A DNA stretch of 22,536 nucleotides from a virus, in IMG/VR virus record IMGVR_UViG_3300045146_000152, positions 1-22,536 of that record; one strand, 5' to 3'. A model generated the notes under the pieces. That model worked only from the letters and a program-made list of their open reading frames with translations. It was not told where the DNA came from and searched no databases. How positions within the stretch are numbered: the first letter of the stretch is position 1; each line of letters opens with the position of its first letter. A program made the translations under genes and the position numbers. Positions 1-7,973 of this stretch are shown piece by piece.

Positions 1-127
1 TAAGATTAGATTTTAACCATTTTACTACATTGGGGTTATTAACTGTCTGGGACAAATCTACTATAAATTGGTCTATAGTATCTAAATTATAGATATTACG
101 TTCTAGTAGGTAGTTTAGTAGTCTCAT
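1..127 (-). CDS. Partial CDS, N-terminus of unknown protein with capsid-targeting-like leader
   Basis: Only the first 42 codons are in the window; the gene runs off the left edge. The ATG at 125-127 overlaps the TGA of the giant upstream gene as ATGA, so the two are probably translationally coupled, with an AGGA about 10 bases upstream. The visible protein starts MRLLNYLLERNIYN and continues as a mostly helical stretch. I do not recognise the family. The first nine residues, MRLLNYLLE, closely resemble the start of the repeat protein at 5001-5762 (MKLLSYLTE). They also look like T4 capsid-targeting peptides, which end in a prohead protease site of the form (L/I)xE. That function is inference. 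The start is well supported; the product is unknown. Confidence 0.7.
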   Translation of the reverse strand, partial: MRLLNYLLERNIYNLDTIDQFIVDLSQTVNNPNVVKWLKSNL

Positions 128-3100
128 AACTTATTTATCCTGTATAATATTGTTAAATCGGTTCTATCAGACTTATATAGTTCACTATCTGGTTTAACAT
201 ATGTATAAAAAGCCAAATCATTATTAGCTGTAAATAATCCCATTTCTGTTATTGATTTTGCTGTGAAATGTTCTCGTACATTACCTTTTATGTAATAATG
301 TCCACCATCTTCTGTCACACTTAAATTATTTCCCAATAGAGGTGTTATATCAACTATACTGTTATTAGCCTCTGCATCCCAAGTATCTGTATTTTCACCA
401 TCACCCACTTTTATATAACCACCATTAGCAAAGGAATCTACTAGATATTGTGTTGTAAATGGGCTGCCAACATCTGTCACTATAGCATAACCACTTAGTG
501 ACTCACTAAAAGTTATTGTACATTTCTTCTCGTGATTATAAAGTTTTATATTAAGTGGTAATATTCTATTATGGTCTCCGTCAAAACAATCAACAAATAC
601 ACCATAATGTTCTAGATTATGTTCCACTTCCCAGGTATCTGCCGAAACAGACTGAACGTGTAAGTATTCATAATCTCTTATATTACAATATCCCAATGTT
701 GGTACATACCAATTAGTGCTGATAATATTAGCTGTATCGGCACGAACTGTATCGGGTAAAATTTGTTTATAGTTATAGAAATAATGATCGGCAAATACCA
801 ACACCTTATTAAGATTGTGTGGCATTACCCAATTATCATTGTCGCCAAAAAAACTCCCACCATATTCTATTTCACCATATTCGGGAAGTATGTCGCCGGC
901 CTCATCAAGATTTACGAAATTATATTGTGACTTTTTAATAAAAACCCTGCCGGCTTGATTGGAATAGAATTCTATATTCACTTCATTTTCATTTATTATT
1001 ATTACATTGGCTGGATAAAGCAAATCATTATTCATATCATAACATTGTACCAATATATTTCTAGTATTTAAATTATGAATTATATTCCATTTCATAGTTG
1101 GATCAAGTCTGGTATATACGTAACCAGCACTTGATGTGGTTGTGTCCAGACAACATCTTGTATATATGCCCGAATAATCATATTGATTATCATATAAGTC
1201 AATTTCATTACCAGAAAAATCTGTTTTGGGCGATACAAGAATATTATAATGTGAAAATTTACTTACCGGTCTAGCAAGCTCCCAATTATCTAATAATATT
1301 TCTAGTGTATCACTTTTAAGTATATCTGGATTGGATAATGGTTCACAATTTACATCTATTTCAACTTTATAATGTGGTGACTGTATAAGATTTCCGCCAT
1401 ATGTCAGTTGTCCTATTTCTTTAACAACCGCATAGCCATCTGCGCTTGTTGAAAAAGTTGCAATATTTGTATCTTGGTCATATATTATTACATTGTCTGG
1501 TTCTGCTCTATATATGTGTTTTGCTGTAGTATCGGCAATACTTACTAAAGCATAGCCTATATTTCCCGATGTGGCAAATGTAGCAACAAAATCTGCTGAT
1601 GATGTAAGAGACATAGTATTTGGTCTTTCTTTTGTTACTGGTGTAATAATAAGATCGTCTGCTATTTTAACAGATACATAGCCATTAATTGGTTTATCAT
1701 GTATAATTTCCAACCAATTTTTATTGTATAATCTACAATGTGGGGGATCAATCTCAAATAGTGTTGGATATATTCCCTTAACTGATAAATATCCCGATAC
1801 GGGATAACTGAAAACCGCTCTACAGCTTATATCATCTATAATTTCAACTGAATCTGGTTCCATTACAACAAAACTATTATTGAACGCCTGGGTTATAATA
1901 CCGGGTTTACCAAGATTATGTGTAATATTCCAAGCACTAGTGGGTATGGATTGAACATGTAGATAATCCGGTGGAACACAAATACATTTGCCCGCCACCG
2001 GAGTTATAAACGATGCTTGTAGATTATTATGGTTTATTAGTTGTATCGCAGACGGCGATATCATGTTATTATTATCATCATAATATTGTGATATTGAGAG
2101 TTTATTGCCTATATTATGCGCCACATTCCAAGTTGATGCCGTCACTGCTTGGGTCACTGTTGTTCCTGGCTGAATACACACAAAACCACTTGTACTACTA
2201 ATAAAATCTATAGTTATAGTATTGCCATCATTGTTAATATTGTTTGGTGTTAGTTTATTTCTATTATAATCATAGCAAGCTACTAGTGTATTTTCTATAT
2301 TATGTCTAAGCAACCAGCTATTACCCTCAATTAAATGTGAATATACCGAATATATAATCTCATATGTATCCAAATTATGTTCAACCCACCATTTTGTGCT
2401 ATATTCTTCCTGGTGATGTAAATAATTTCCCCTAATTATCATCCCATATCCGGCATCCGGCGATGATAAAGTAACTATTAGTGTTTCTCCACCCTCTCTT
2501 ATTTCAATATTCTCTGGTATAAATACACTTTTTGGTGAATATGTTTGGTATTGGCTAATAACATCGTTTCTCACTTTAATTATAGGCGTAGTGTTTATAT
2601 CCCACCGTGCTGATGGCGATACAGACTCAAAAACTTGATCTGCCCTACAAATAACCATAAACCCCGATACATTTTCAGGAAAAGAAAGATAATATTTTTC
2701 ATGTTGGCAACTAAAATTATCTGGATATATTTGGTATCTGTCCGAATCAAAGCATTTCACTATACTATTATCATACAAATCTCCTATTTCCCAAATATTA
2801 TTACTGTCGGATATATAAAATTGTGCTATGACTTCTTTTTGGCCAAGATTATGTTCTATATTCCAGATATTGGATTTTTCTATTATTTTCTGTGTATAAT
2901 CAGGAATTTTACCATTAAAAACGCCACTTATAGGCATTGAAGTTGTAACTTTTATATTACCAGCTCCACCATATGAATCTTCGGTGAGATAGTCTAATAT
3001 TACATTTTCGCCATGATATATATAGTTGCTAAGGTAATGTCCAGACAATGCAGTACTAAAGAACCAAGTTGATGATGCGGGTAAAGAAATTGTTTCATTT

Positions 3101-4977
3101 GTAACTAATAGTGAAACAAACCCCTTTTCTGGTCTAGCAAATTTTATCACCAACATTTTGCTATTAACTATTATTATAGCTATTGGATAGATAATGTTTC
3201 CATTACTATCAAATGTTTGTACGATTAAGCTTTCTGTATCAAGATTATGTGATATTCTCCATTCATCAACTGGTCTGGTGCAATAAAAATCTAGTGCGAC
3301 TGCACGAGAATCAAGATTGTGTTCTATTGTCCAATGTGTATCGGGATATTTCTGTGTATGTAAATAATTACCACTAACCGCTATCACCATCATATCATCA
3401 AGATAAGCTGTGCCAAATAACATTCCACCAAAACCACTTGGTGATATCGAATAGTTTAGTAAATTTATAGCGGTATAATCAACAGTATCATAAGCTCCGA
3501 CTATAGGTGTTAATGTATCAAGATCATGCTCTATAAAATTATTTAAAGTTTCTTCCGATACAAACCACCCTGGATCAACTAACCATCCGGGGGAATCAAA
3601 CCAGCCCGCATACGTTGCCGATACTGGGTCCGATTCTACAGTTGAACTTTCTGGTAAAATAAGTAGGGCGGTGCCCTTATAGTTAGAATTGAAAGTTATT
3701 CTTACTAGATAGTTTTGTAAGCTTTCTATATTAGTTGGTATAATAAGATTAAAATTTTCATCATAACACCTTATAAGAGGAAATCTGGTTTCCAAATTAT
3801 GCATTATCAGCCACGATGAATTGGGAAGTCTTTGTGTGTGAATATAACAATTTGATAATGGAACTGGGTATCCACCCGCATTTATTAAAGAATGATAACC
3901 CGCAGATACACAAGTATTAGGTGTATCACCATAATAATTTAAATAATTTATATCTACGAAATGATTAAGTGGTACCTGTGGTAATGCATTGGGATTTTCT
4001 GGATATCCATTGCAAATATCTTCGTTGTGCCACCTTTCATAGATACTAATTTTATCAGTAGTGTTCCAAAAGAAATTCTTAAATATAGTATATAATGAAG
4101 AATATGTTCCTTTTTTCTTTAAAAAATTTGGTAGTTCTCTTACATATTCCCGCATTCGTCTTTCTTTTAGTCTGGTTTCTTGTGAATTTTGGTCAACAAA
4201 CAGACTGTCTAAGTATTCCTTATTAAGTTCTATATTATACAACCCAGCTAGGTAAGTAATAAAATTTAGGTCTATTTCTAGTGCATCTAATAATGTTATA
4301 ACATTTTTTTTCTTATTGTAAATCTTATTGTGTATTTTATCAAAATAAATATCAAAAAATTCTTTAATATTATCTGTTTGTAGATGTATTGGCAAACAAT
4401 TTAAAACATATCTATCCATACCATAGTATTCTATACGATAGTTATTACTACGGCCGAACCAGTATGTTCCATAATGGAAGGTTCCATAAGTGGTGTATGG
4501 GCAGTCTTCAGAGTAAATTTTGCCAAGATACAAAAATGGTTTTTCTGTATTTACAAAATCCAAAGTATCTGGTTCTATATCAGACCTTATTCTAAGATAT
4601 GAATCGAATGATATGGCGTTATAACTATTATTACCATCTGTTCTAGTTTCGTCATATATAGAACTTTTTCTAAGATAGACTGTGCTTTCATCGTCTATTT
4701 CTATTGCACTTGTGGCCGAAGTTTCTAGTGTATTTAATCTATTTACATAGAAGAAATTATCATTATAAGATGGATTAATAGGTGCAAATGGAATTGAATA
4801 CAGCTCGGTATAAGTTGTATTGTTTTCGTATTTCTTTTCTACTACTAAATCGAAATATGATGCCGATAATGCTTCTATATCATCAAGAAAATCACTATCG
4901 TTTATATATAACACACCATTTAACACATCAAAAAATTCTTGTAATAGAAATCTAGGCGATTCTGTGAATTTTGGCAA
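124..4977 (-). CDS. Giant baseplate wedge/adhesin fusion protein (gp7 or gpI position)
   Basis: This 1617-residue protein follows the gp6-like gene and one inserted gene, the place held by gp7 in T4 and gpI in P2/Mu-type tails. Residues 1-310 look like a baseplate-anchoring region. It includes a helical segment (about 203-305) with ELPNFLKKKGT at 281-291, which resembles the conserved KGT stretch of tail protein I families. From about 378 to 1505 there are at least eleven copies of a roughly 60-residue beta-rich unit marked by W-x-(I/V)-x-H-N-(L/I). The HN positions are H393, H553, H577, H709, H867, H892, H954, H1020, H1301, H1387 and H1453. Copies are often preceded by YLHxQ and followed by YD..., P..I and an aromatic/G near the end. 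The C-terminus (about 1510-1617) contains ITEMGLF, as in tail-collar fibre attachment regions. The start is TTG at 4975-4977; an in-frame TAA lies at 4990-4992 and AGAGG sits 8 bases upstream. Likely a wedge component carrying receptor- or glycan-binding domains. Confidence 0.75.
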   Translation of the reverse strand: MPKFTESPRFLLQEFFDVLNGVLYINDSDFLDDIEALSASYFDLVVEKKYENNTTYTELYSIPFAPINPSYNDNFFYVNRLNTLETSATSAIEIDDESTVYLRKSSIYDETRTDGNNSYNAISFDSYLRIRSDIEPDTLDFVNTEKPFLYLGKIYSEDCPYTTYGTFHYGTYWFGRSNNYRIEYYGMDRYVLNCLPIHLQTDNIKEFFDIYFDKIHNKIYNKKKNVITLLDALEIDLNFITYLAGLYNIELNKEYLDSLFVDQNSQETRLKERRMREYVRELPNFLKKKGTYSSLYTIFKNFFWNTTDKISIYERWHNEDICNGYPENPNALPQVPLNHFVDINYLNYYGDTPNTCVSAGYHSLINAGGYPVPLSNCYIHTQRLPNSSWLIMHNLETRFPLIRCYDENFNLIIPTNIESLQNYLVRITFNSNYKGTALLILPESSTVESDPVSATYAGWFDSPGWLVDPGWFVSEETLNNFIEHDLDTLTPIVGAYDTVDYTAINLLNYSISPSGFGGMLFGTAYLDDMMVIAVSGNYLHTQKYPDTHWTIEHNLDSRAVALDFYCTRPVDEWRISHNLDTESLIVQTFDSNGNIIYPIAIIIVNSKMLVIKFARPEKGFVSLLVTNETISLPASSTWFFSTALSGHYLSNYIYHGENVILDYLTEDSYGGAGNIKVTTSMPISGVFNGKIPDYTQKIIEKSNIWNIEHNLGQKEVIAQFYISDSNNIWEIGDLYDNSIVKCFDSDRYQIYPDNFSCQHEKYYLSFPENVSGFMVICRADQVFESVSPSARWDINTTPIIKVRNDVISQYQTYSPKSVFIPENIEIREGGETLIVTLSSPDAGYGMIIRGNYLHHQEEYSTKWWVEHNLDTYEIIYSVYSHLIEGNSWLLRHNIENTLVACYDYNRNKLTPNNINNDGNTITIDFISSTSGFVCIQPGTTVTQAVTASTWNVAHNIGNKLSISQYYDDNNNMISPSAIQLINHNNLQASFITPVAGKCICVPPDYLHVQSIPTSAWNITHNLGKPGIITQAFNNSFVVMEPDSVEIIDDISCRAVFSYPVSGYLSVKGIYPTLFEIDPPHCRLYNKNWLEIIHDKPINGYVSVKIADDLIITPVTKERPNTMSLTSSADFVATFATSGNIGYALVSIADTTAKHIYRAEPDNVIIYDQDTNIATFSTSADGYAVVKEIGQLTYGGNLIQSPHYKVEIDVNCEPLSNPDILKSDTLEILLDNWELARPVSKFSHYNILVSPKTDFSGNEIDLYDNQYDYSGIYTRCCLDTTTSSAGYVYTRLDPTMKWNIIHNLNTRNILVQCYDMNNDLLYPANVIIINENEVNIEFYSNQAGRVFIKKSQYNFVNLDEAGDILPEYGEIEYGGSFFGDNDNWVMPHNLNKVLVFADHYFYNYKQILPDTVRADTANIISTNWYVPTLGYCNIRDYEYLHVQSVSADTWEVEHNLEHYGVFVDCFDGDHNRILPLNIKLYNHEKKCTITFSESLSGYAIVTDVGSPFTTQYLVDSFANGGYIKVGDGENTDTWDAEANNSIVDITPLLGNNLSVTEDGGHYYIKGNVREHFTAKSITEMGLFTANNDLAFYTYVKPDSELYKSDRTDLTILYRINKL
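463..3846 (-). repeat. Tandem protein repeats with WxIxHNL motif (11 or more copies)
   Basis: This is the part of the giant tail gene that encodes the repeated beta-rich unit. Each unit has a Trp, then HN(L/I) four to five residues later, a hydrophobic strand ending in YD or FD, a P-x-x-I strand, and a final G-aromatic strand. Units are diverged in protein and DNA, so this is old duplication and not recent expansion. Spacing is irregular: pairs are as close as 24 residues (553/577 and 867/892), and gaps reach about 280 residues (1020-1301). The large gaps contain degenerate units such as EHDLD near residue 483. Confidence 0.7.
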
Positions 4978-4985
4978 ACTATTAA

Positions 4986-4990
4986 CCTCT
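4986..4990 (-). promoter_or_regulatory. Ribosome binding site deciding a TTG start
   Basis: AGAGG on the minus strand lies 8 bases before the TTG at 4975-4977. An in-frame TAA at 4990-4992 rules out any earlier start for the 1617-residue gene. The first internal ATG in frame is near residue 187, so TTG is the only reasonable start. Confidence 0.6.
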
Positions 4991-5000
4991 TATAATGATT

Positions 5001-5762
5001 TTATTTTATTACAACTTTGTATTTATTATCATATTTCTTGAATATTTCATATTGTCTTTTATTAATAAGCAAACTACCACCAATAATTATATCATTTGGT
5101 ATTTCTTCTAGTGATGTATTATATAAATCTAAATTGCCATTTATTACAGTTTTATTATTTATTTTTTCAATATTACTAACACATAAATAACAATTGCCTT
5201 TTACTACCAGTCCTTTACCTATTTTTTTAATATTACTAAAAGATAAATCTAAATCACCACCAATACTAACATTATCTAGTAGTTCTTCTATTGGTGTATC
5301 AGATAAATCACAATTGCCCTTTACTACTAAATTCTTACCTATTTTCTTAATATTACTACCAGTTAAATCCAAACTACCACCAAAAGTCATATTATTTGGT
5401 ATTTCAATTATTGGCGTATTATGTAAATCACAATCACCTTTTACTATTAATTTACTACTTATTTTCTTAATTTTACTATCAGACAAATCTAAATCGCCGC
5501 TAATTATCATACTATATAGTATTTCTTCAATTGGTGTATTAAACATGTTACAATCACCTTTTACTATTAGGTTGTTGCCTATTTTTTTAATATCACTAAA
5601 AGATAGATCTAGATTACCATTAATAGTTACATTATCTGGTATTTTAGTTGTATTACTAAAAGATAAATCTAAATTACTATCTACTATCATACCACTTACT
5701 AGTTTAATATTATGTTCAGATTCAGTTGTTGATGTCTCTGTTAAATAACTTAATAACTTCAT
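5001..5762 (-). CDS. Solenoid protein of 20-residue LDLS repeats with capsid-targeting-like leader
   Basis: A 253-residue protein made almost entirely of about ten 20-residue units of the form G(N/D)(L/C)DLS-x-(S/T)-x-I-(K/E)-(K/E)-I. The final unit is degenerate (GSLLINKRQYEIF). The repeats alternate between a GDLDLSFSNIKKIG type and a GNCDLSDTPIEEL type, giving a 40-residue super-repeat. This predicts a right-handed beta-solenoid or leucine-rich-like fold; similar repeats are common in large phage genomes without a firm function. The ATG at 5760-5762 has GGGGG four bases upstream and is preferred over an in-frame GTG at 5784-5786 that would add eight residues across the ribosome binding site. 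The N-terminus MKLLSYLTE resembles a capsid-targeting peptide with an LxE cleavage site. The gene interrupts the usual gp6-gp7 order, and its upstream junction carries a duplication of the gp6-like 3' end. Confidence 0.8.
   Translation of the reverse strand: MKLLSYLTETSTTESEHNIKLVSGMIVDSNLDLSFSNTTKIPDNVTINGNLDLSFSDIKKIGNNLIVKGDCNMFNTPIEEILYSMIISGDLDLSDSKIKKISSKLIVKGDCDLHNTPIIEIPNNMTFGGSLDLTGSNIKKIGKNLVVKGNCDLSDTPIEELLDNVSIGGDLDLSFSNIKKIGKGLVVKGNCYLCVSNIEKINNKTVINGNLDLYNTSLEEIPNDIIIGGSLLINKRQYEIFKKYDNKYKVVIK
5066..5678 (-). repeat. Coding tandem repeat, 60-base unit in 120-base super-repeat
   Basis: The DNA of the solenoid gene shows a clear 120-base periodicity. Blocks such as TTTACTACTA..ATT..TACCTATTTT (plus-strand reading) recur every two units, and the two 60-base halves differ more from one another. 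Recurrence at the DNA level points to expansion by slippage or unequal recombination more recently than the repeats of the giant gene. Confidence 0.75.
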
Positions 5763-5775
5763 TATACCCCCAAAA

Positions 5776-5915
5776 AATACAATCACCCAAACTTAACATT
5801 GGGTAATGGCCAAATAGAAAAAATTAGTAACATGAATATTGGTGATAAGTGATCTGATAATTTCATTATGTTTCTTCAAAAAAATTACAATTAACCAGAC
5901 TTAACATTGGGTACT
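5776..5915. repeat. Direct duplication of gp6-like 3' end and following gene start
   Basis: Two copies on the minus strand: one at about 5910-5850 (end of the gp6-like gene through its TAATG) and one at about 5810-5745 (leading into the solenoid gene). Both contain TACCCAATGTTAAGT, then TGG or GGG, ATTGTA, a run of T and ATAATGAA(A/G)TTAT. Read in the gp6 frame, the second copy gives YPMLSLGDC against YPMLSLVNC. The arrangement shows that the junction was duplicated. Confidence 0.7.
5783..5866 (-). CDS. Possible 27-residue ORF (TAATG-coupled), perhaps relic of duplicated gene start
   Basis: The ATG at 5864-5866 overlaps the TAA of the gp6-like gene as TAATG. It opens a 27-codon frame that starts MKLSDHLSPIFML, is hydrophobic in the middle and ends in a TGA at 5783-5785. 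The start resembles that of the next gene (MKLLSYLTE), and the surrounding DNA is a second copy of the same junction. It could be a real tiny coupled peptide. More likely it is what remains of a second copy of the downstream gene. It lacks the LxE end seen in the other leaders. Confidence 0.3.
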   Translation of the reverse strand: MKLSDHLSPIFMLLIFSIWPLPNVKFG

Positions 5916-7593
5916 GATTAAAATCAAGTAATATTGTTTTAAGTGAATTTTCTTCCCAATATTGAGTAATAGCAGAAGTATATTCAGAATATTGTGGATA
6001 ATGCATACTACCATTACTATATGGATTAGACCAATCGCCTGTTATTGGGTCATAAAAGTCTATATCTCTTATATTTATATTATATATACCTTTTACATTG
6101 CTAAATGTATTAGTTGAAGATGTTTTGCTTGAATCCAATAAATAATTTATAATTTCCATAAATGATATGGTTTCGCCGAATTCACGTTCATCCAAAGAAA
6201 AATAATAATTAAGTTTACTTTTTATATCTTCCCTTACATTAGCAAATCTATAATTTCGTTTTATTCTAATACCCATATTAAACCTAAAATAAATAAAGTC
6301 GGGCACAAGAAATACCTCATAGGCACATAACATTTTTCTTGGTTCTAGATATTCCGCTATAGTTTCCATGAAAGATGTTGTATAAGAACCAGCTATTACT
6401 ATACCATCTTCATTGGTTGTATAATTTAAATTACCATTCCATGTTTCTGGTACAAGTGATAGATATACTTTATTGTAATCTAAAATATTGCCACTTGGAG
6501 ATATTTCCTTTTCTCCCCAAGCATTAGCTGTTTTCACCAAACTATGATTCTCCAAATAAGTAACATAATCGTTCCTGGTTACACAACGATATTGTGCATT
6601 AGTCATGCTTTCAATACCATCTTTTATCTCGTCGTTTGTTTCGGCGTCGACACCACCAGTAGATGCGTTTGTATTAGTTATGTTGTACCAAGATGTGCCC
6701 AGGTTAAATTCTAATCCAGCACTAGGAGTTACAGTAATAAAGTTACTTGAGCTTACATTTACTATAGTATTTGACCCCACATTACCATTAGCTCCAAGTG
6801 TTTCTATAAGAGTTATGGAAATTTCATCATTGAGACCTGGTATATTTCTAGCATCGGAAAATCTTACTATATATTGCCCATATTTATTGGAACGTAATAC
6901 ATAAATATTGTCATCATCATTGAGACCGGATAAATCTTCATAGAAATTTTCAACTCTATTCCATAAAGTACCATTCACTGACAATTCTACTGACGGATAG
7001 TTATCATCTTGATTATCATCATAACCAAATGCTAAGGTTGGTAAATATAATGTGTTGTCTAATAAATCTCTACCATGATAAGTATATTGTTTTACTCTAC
7101 CTTGTGATATTGGTACTGATAAAATTACTGGAAAAGAATCTATAGTTTCAAATACATCATTAGTAATAGTAAAATAAATAGATTCACCATCATAGGTTGC
7201 ATTGTTGTTGGTATATACTTCTGTCCATGCGTTTGCTCTAATAGTATCACCAATATTACATCCATAAGATGGATAAGTACCTGCTGATGGTATCGTAACA
7301 GTAAGAGTAGTTCTTGATGATAATGGCCCTTTAGGATAATAACCAACTAAATAACCTAATCTTATAATATTTTCTCTTAAATCTGCTGTATCAACATAGA
7401 CATTTTTAGCTATTTTATTTAGGTAATATCCAGTAAGTTCACCTAAGTAAGCCATTAGTTCAATTAAAATAGTAATATTACTGGCATCTGTATTATAGTC
7501 TTGGAAAACTGCCGATTCGGACATTTTTTCCTTTAAATCAGCTTTTATCGTATCAAAATTTAGGTCTAAATACGATGGAGTAAGTTCTGTCAT
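5866..7593 (-). CDS. Baseplate wedge subunit, gp6-like (Baseplate_J family)
   Basis: A 575-residue homologue of T4 gp6/P2 gpJ wedge proteins, which dimerise to join neighbouring wedges and form the ring around the hub. The N-terminus fits the family: MTELTPSYLDLNFDTIKADL, then a helical stretch (ITILIELMAYLGELTGYYLNK) and DLRENIIRLGYLVGYYPKGP. The middle (about 300-420) contains the G-GG-DAETNDEI segment and RCVTRNDYVTYLE, typical of Baseplate_J proteins. The ATG at 7591-7593 lies two bases after the gp25 stop with AAGGA upstream. It is a little shorter than T4 gp6 (660 residues). It follows gp25 as in T4-like baseplate operons, and its TAA overlaps a small ATG as TAATG. Confidence 0.9.
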   Translation of the reverse strand: MTELTPSYLDLNFDTIKADLKEKMSESAVFQDYNTDASNITILIELMAYLGELTGYYLNKIAKNVYVDTADLRENIIRLGYLVGYYPKGPLSSRTTLTVTIPSAGTYPSYGCNIGDTIRANAWTEVYTNNNATYDGESIYFTITNDVFETIDSFPVILSVPISQGRVKQYTYHGRDLLDNTLYLPTLAFGYDDNQDDNYPSVELSVNGTLWNRVENFYEDLSGLNDDDNIYVLRSNKYGQYIVRFSDARNIPGLNDEISITLIETLGANGNVGSNTIVNVSSSNFITVTPSAGLEFNLGTSWYNITNTNASTGGVDAETNDEIKDGIESMTNAQYRCVTRNDYVTYLENHSLVKTANAWGEKEISPSGNILDYNKVYLSLVPETWNGNLNYTTNEDGIVIAGSYTTSFMETIAEYLEPRKMLCAYEVFLVPDFIYFRFNMGIRIKRNYRFANVREDIKSKLNYYFSLDEREFGETISFMEIINYLLDSSKTSSTNTFSNVKGIYNINIRDIDFYDPITGDWSNPYSNGSMHYPQYSEYTSAITQYWEENSLKTILLDFNQYPMLSLVNCNFFEET

Positions 7594-7595
7594 GT

Positions 7596-7973
7596 TTAAA
7601 TCCTTTTAAGTATGAAATCAATAGTTTGTATTACATCTACACGTGGTAATATATAGAAACTTATTTTTGTTCTATATTCATTATTACCTGTATCATAAGC
7701 AACATGAACATTAGTAACTTCTATTCTGTTTTCATATTCGGTTATAGCATTTGTAATAGTATTACCTAATCTTATAGCGTTAATTTCATTTATTGGTTCA
7801 AATAGAAAATTATGTGGCCCATAAACAAAATCTGGCCTCATTCTTCTCGAACCTTGTATGGTTTTAACTATATTTTCTAAAGCGTTGAATATGGCCTGCA
7901 CATCTTCATCTTTTTTTATGTCACCATCAGTTTGTTTTGATAAAGTAATATCTATATCACTATATACAGCCAT
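7596..7973 (-). CDS. Baseplate wedge subunit gp25-like (GPW_gp25 family)
   Basis: A 125-residue protein, typical length for T4 gp25, which initiates sheath assembly on the baseplate and shares a fold with the sheath handshake domain. It shows the family pattern GSRRMRPDFVYG, then FLFEPI, A-x-x-LG-x-x-I and a YE-x-RI stretch, ending in strands with FYILPRVD. I place the start at the ATG at 7971-7973 (MAVYSDIDITL). This ATG overlaps the gp5-like stop as TAATG and has GGGAG seven to eight bases upstream. An in-frame upstream start at 8009 would add 12 residues inside the preceding gene and lacks support. Confidence 0.92.
   Translation of the reverse strand: MAVYSDIDITLSKQTDGDIKKDEDVQAIFNALENIVKTIQGSRRMRPDFVYGPHNFLFEPINEINAIRLGNTITNAITEYENRIEVTNVHVAYDTGNNEYRTKISFYILPRVDVIQTIDFILKRI

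Noticed and set aside
5066-5678. Possible CRISPR array because of regularly spaced repeats
   Set aside because: The repeats are in frame, have no unique spacers, and encode a regular 20-residue protein pattern.
5194-5748. Plus-strand ORF of 184 codons with internal repeats
   Set aside because: It is the antisense shadow of the solenoid repeats; the repeat pattern keeps the opposite frame open by periodicity.
5763-5786. Upstream GTG start for the solenoid gene
   Set aside because: It would place the GGGGG ribosome binding site inside the coding region and hide the MKLLSYLTE start shared with other genes.
6072-6079. TATAAATA-like box inside the gp6-like gene (another lies near 18250 in the sheath gene)
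   Set aside because: It lies well inside coding sequence with no gene start downstream; expected by chance in AT-rich DNA.
7140-7346. Second minus-strand ORF of 68 codons inside the gp6-like gene
   Set aside because: It is out of frame within a conserved gene, low in complexity, and has no ribosome binding site.
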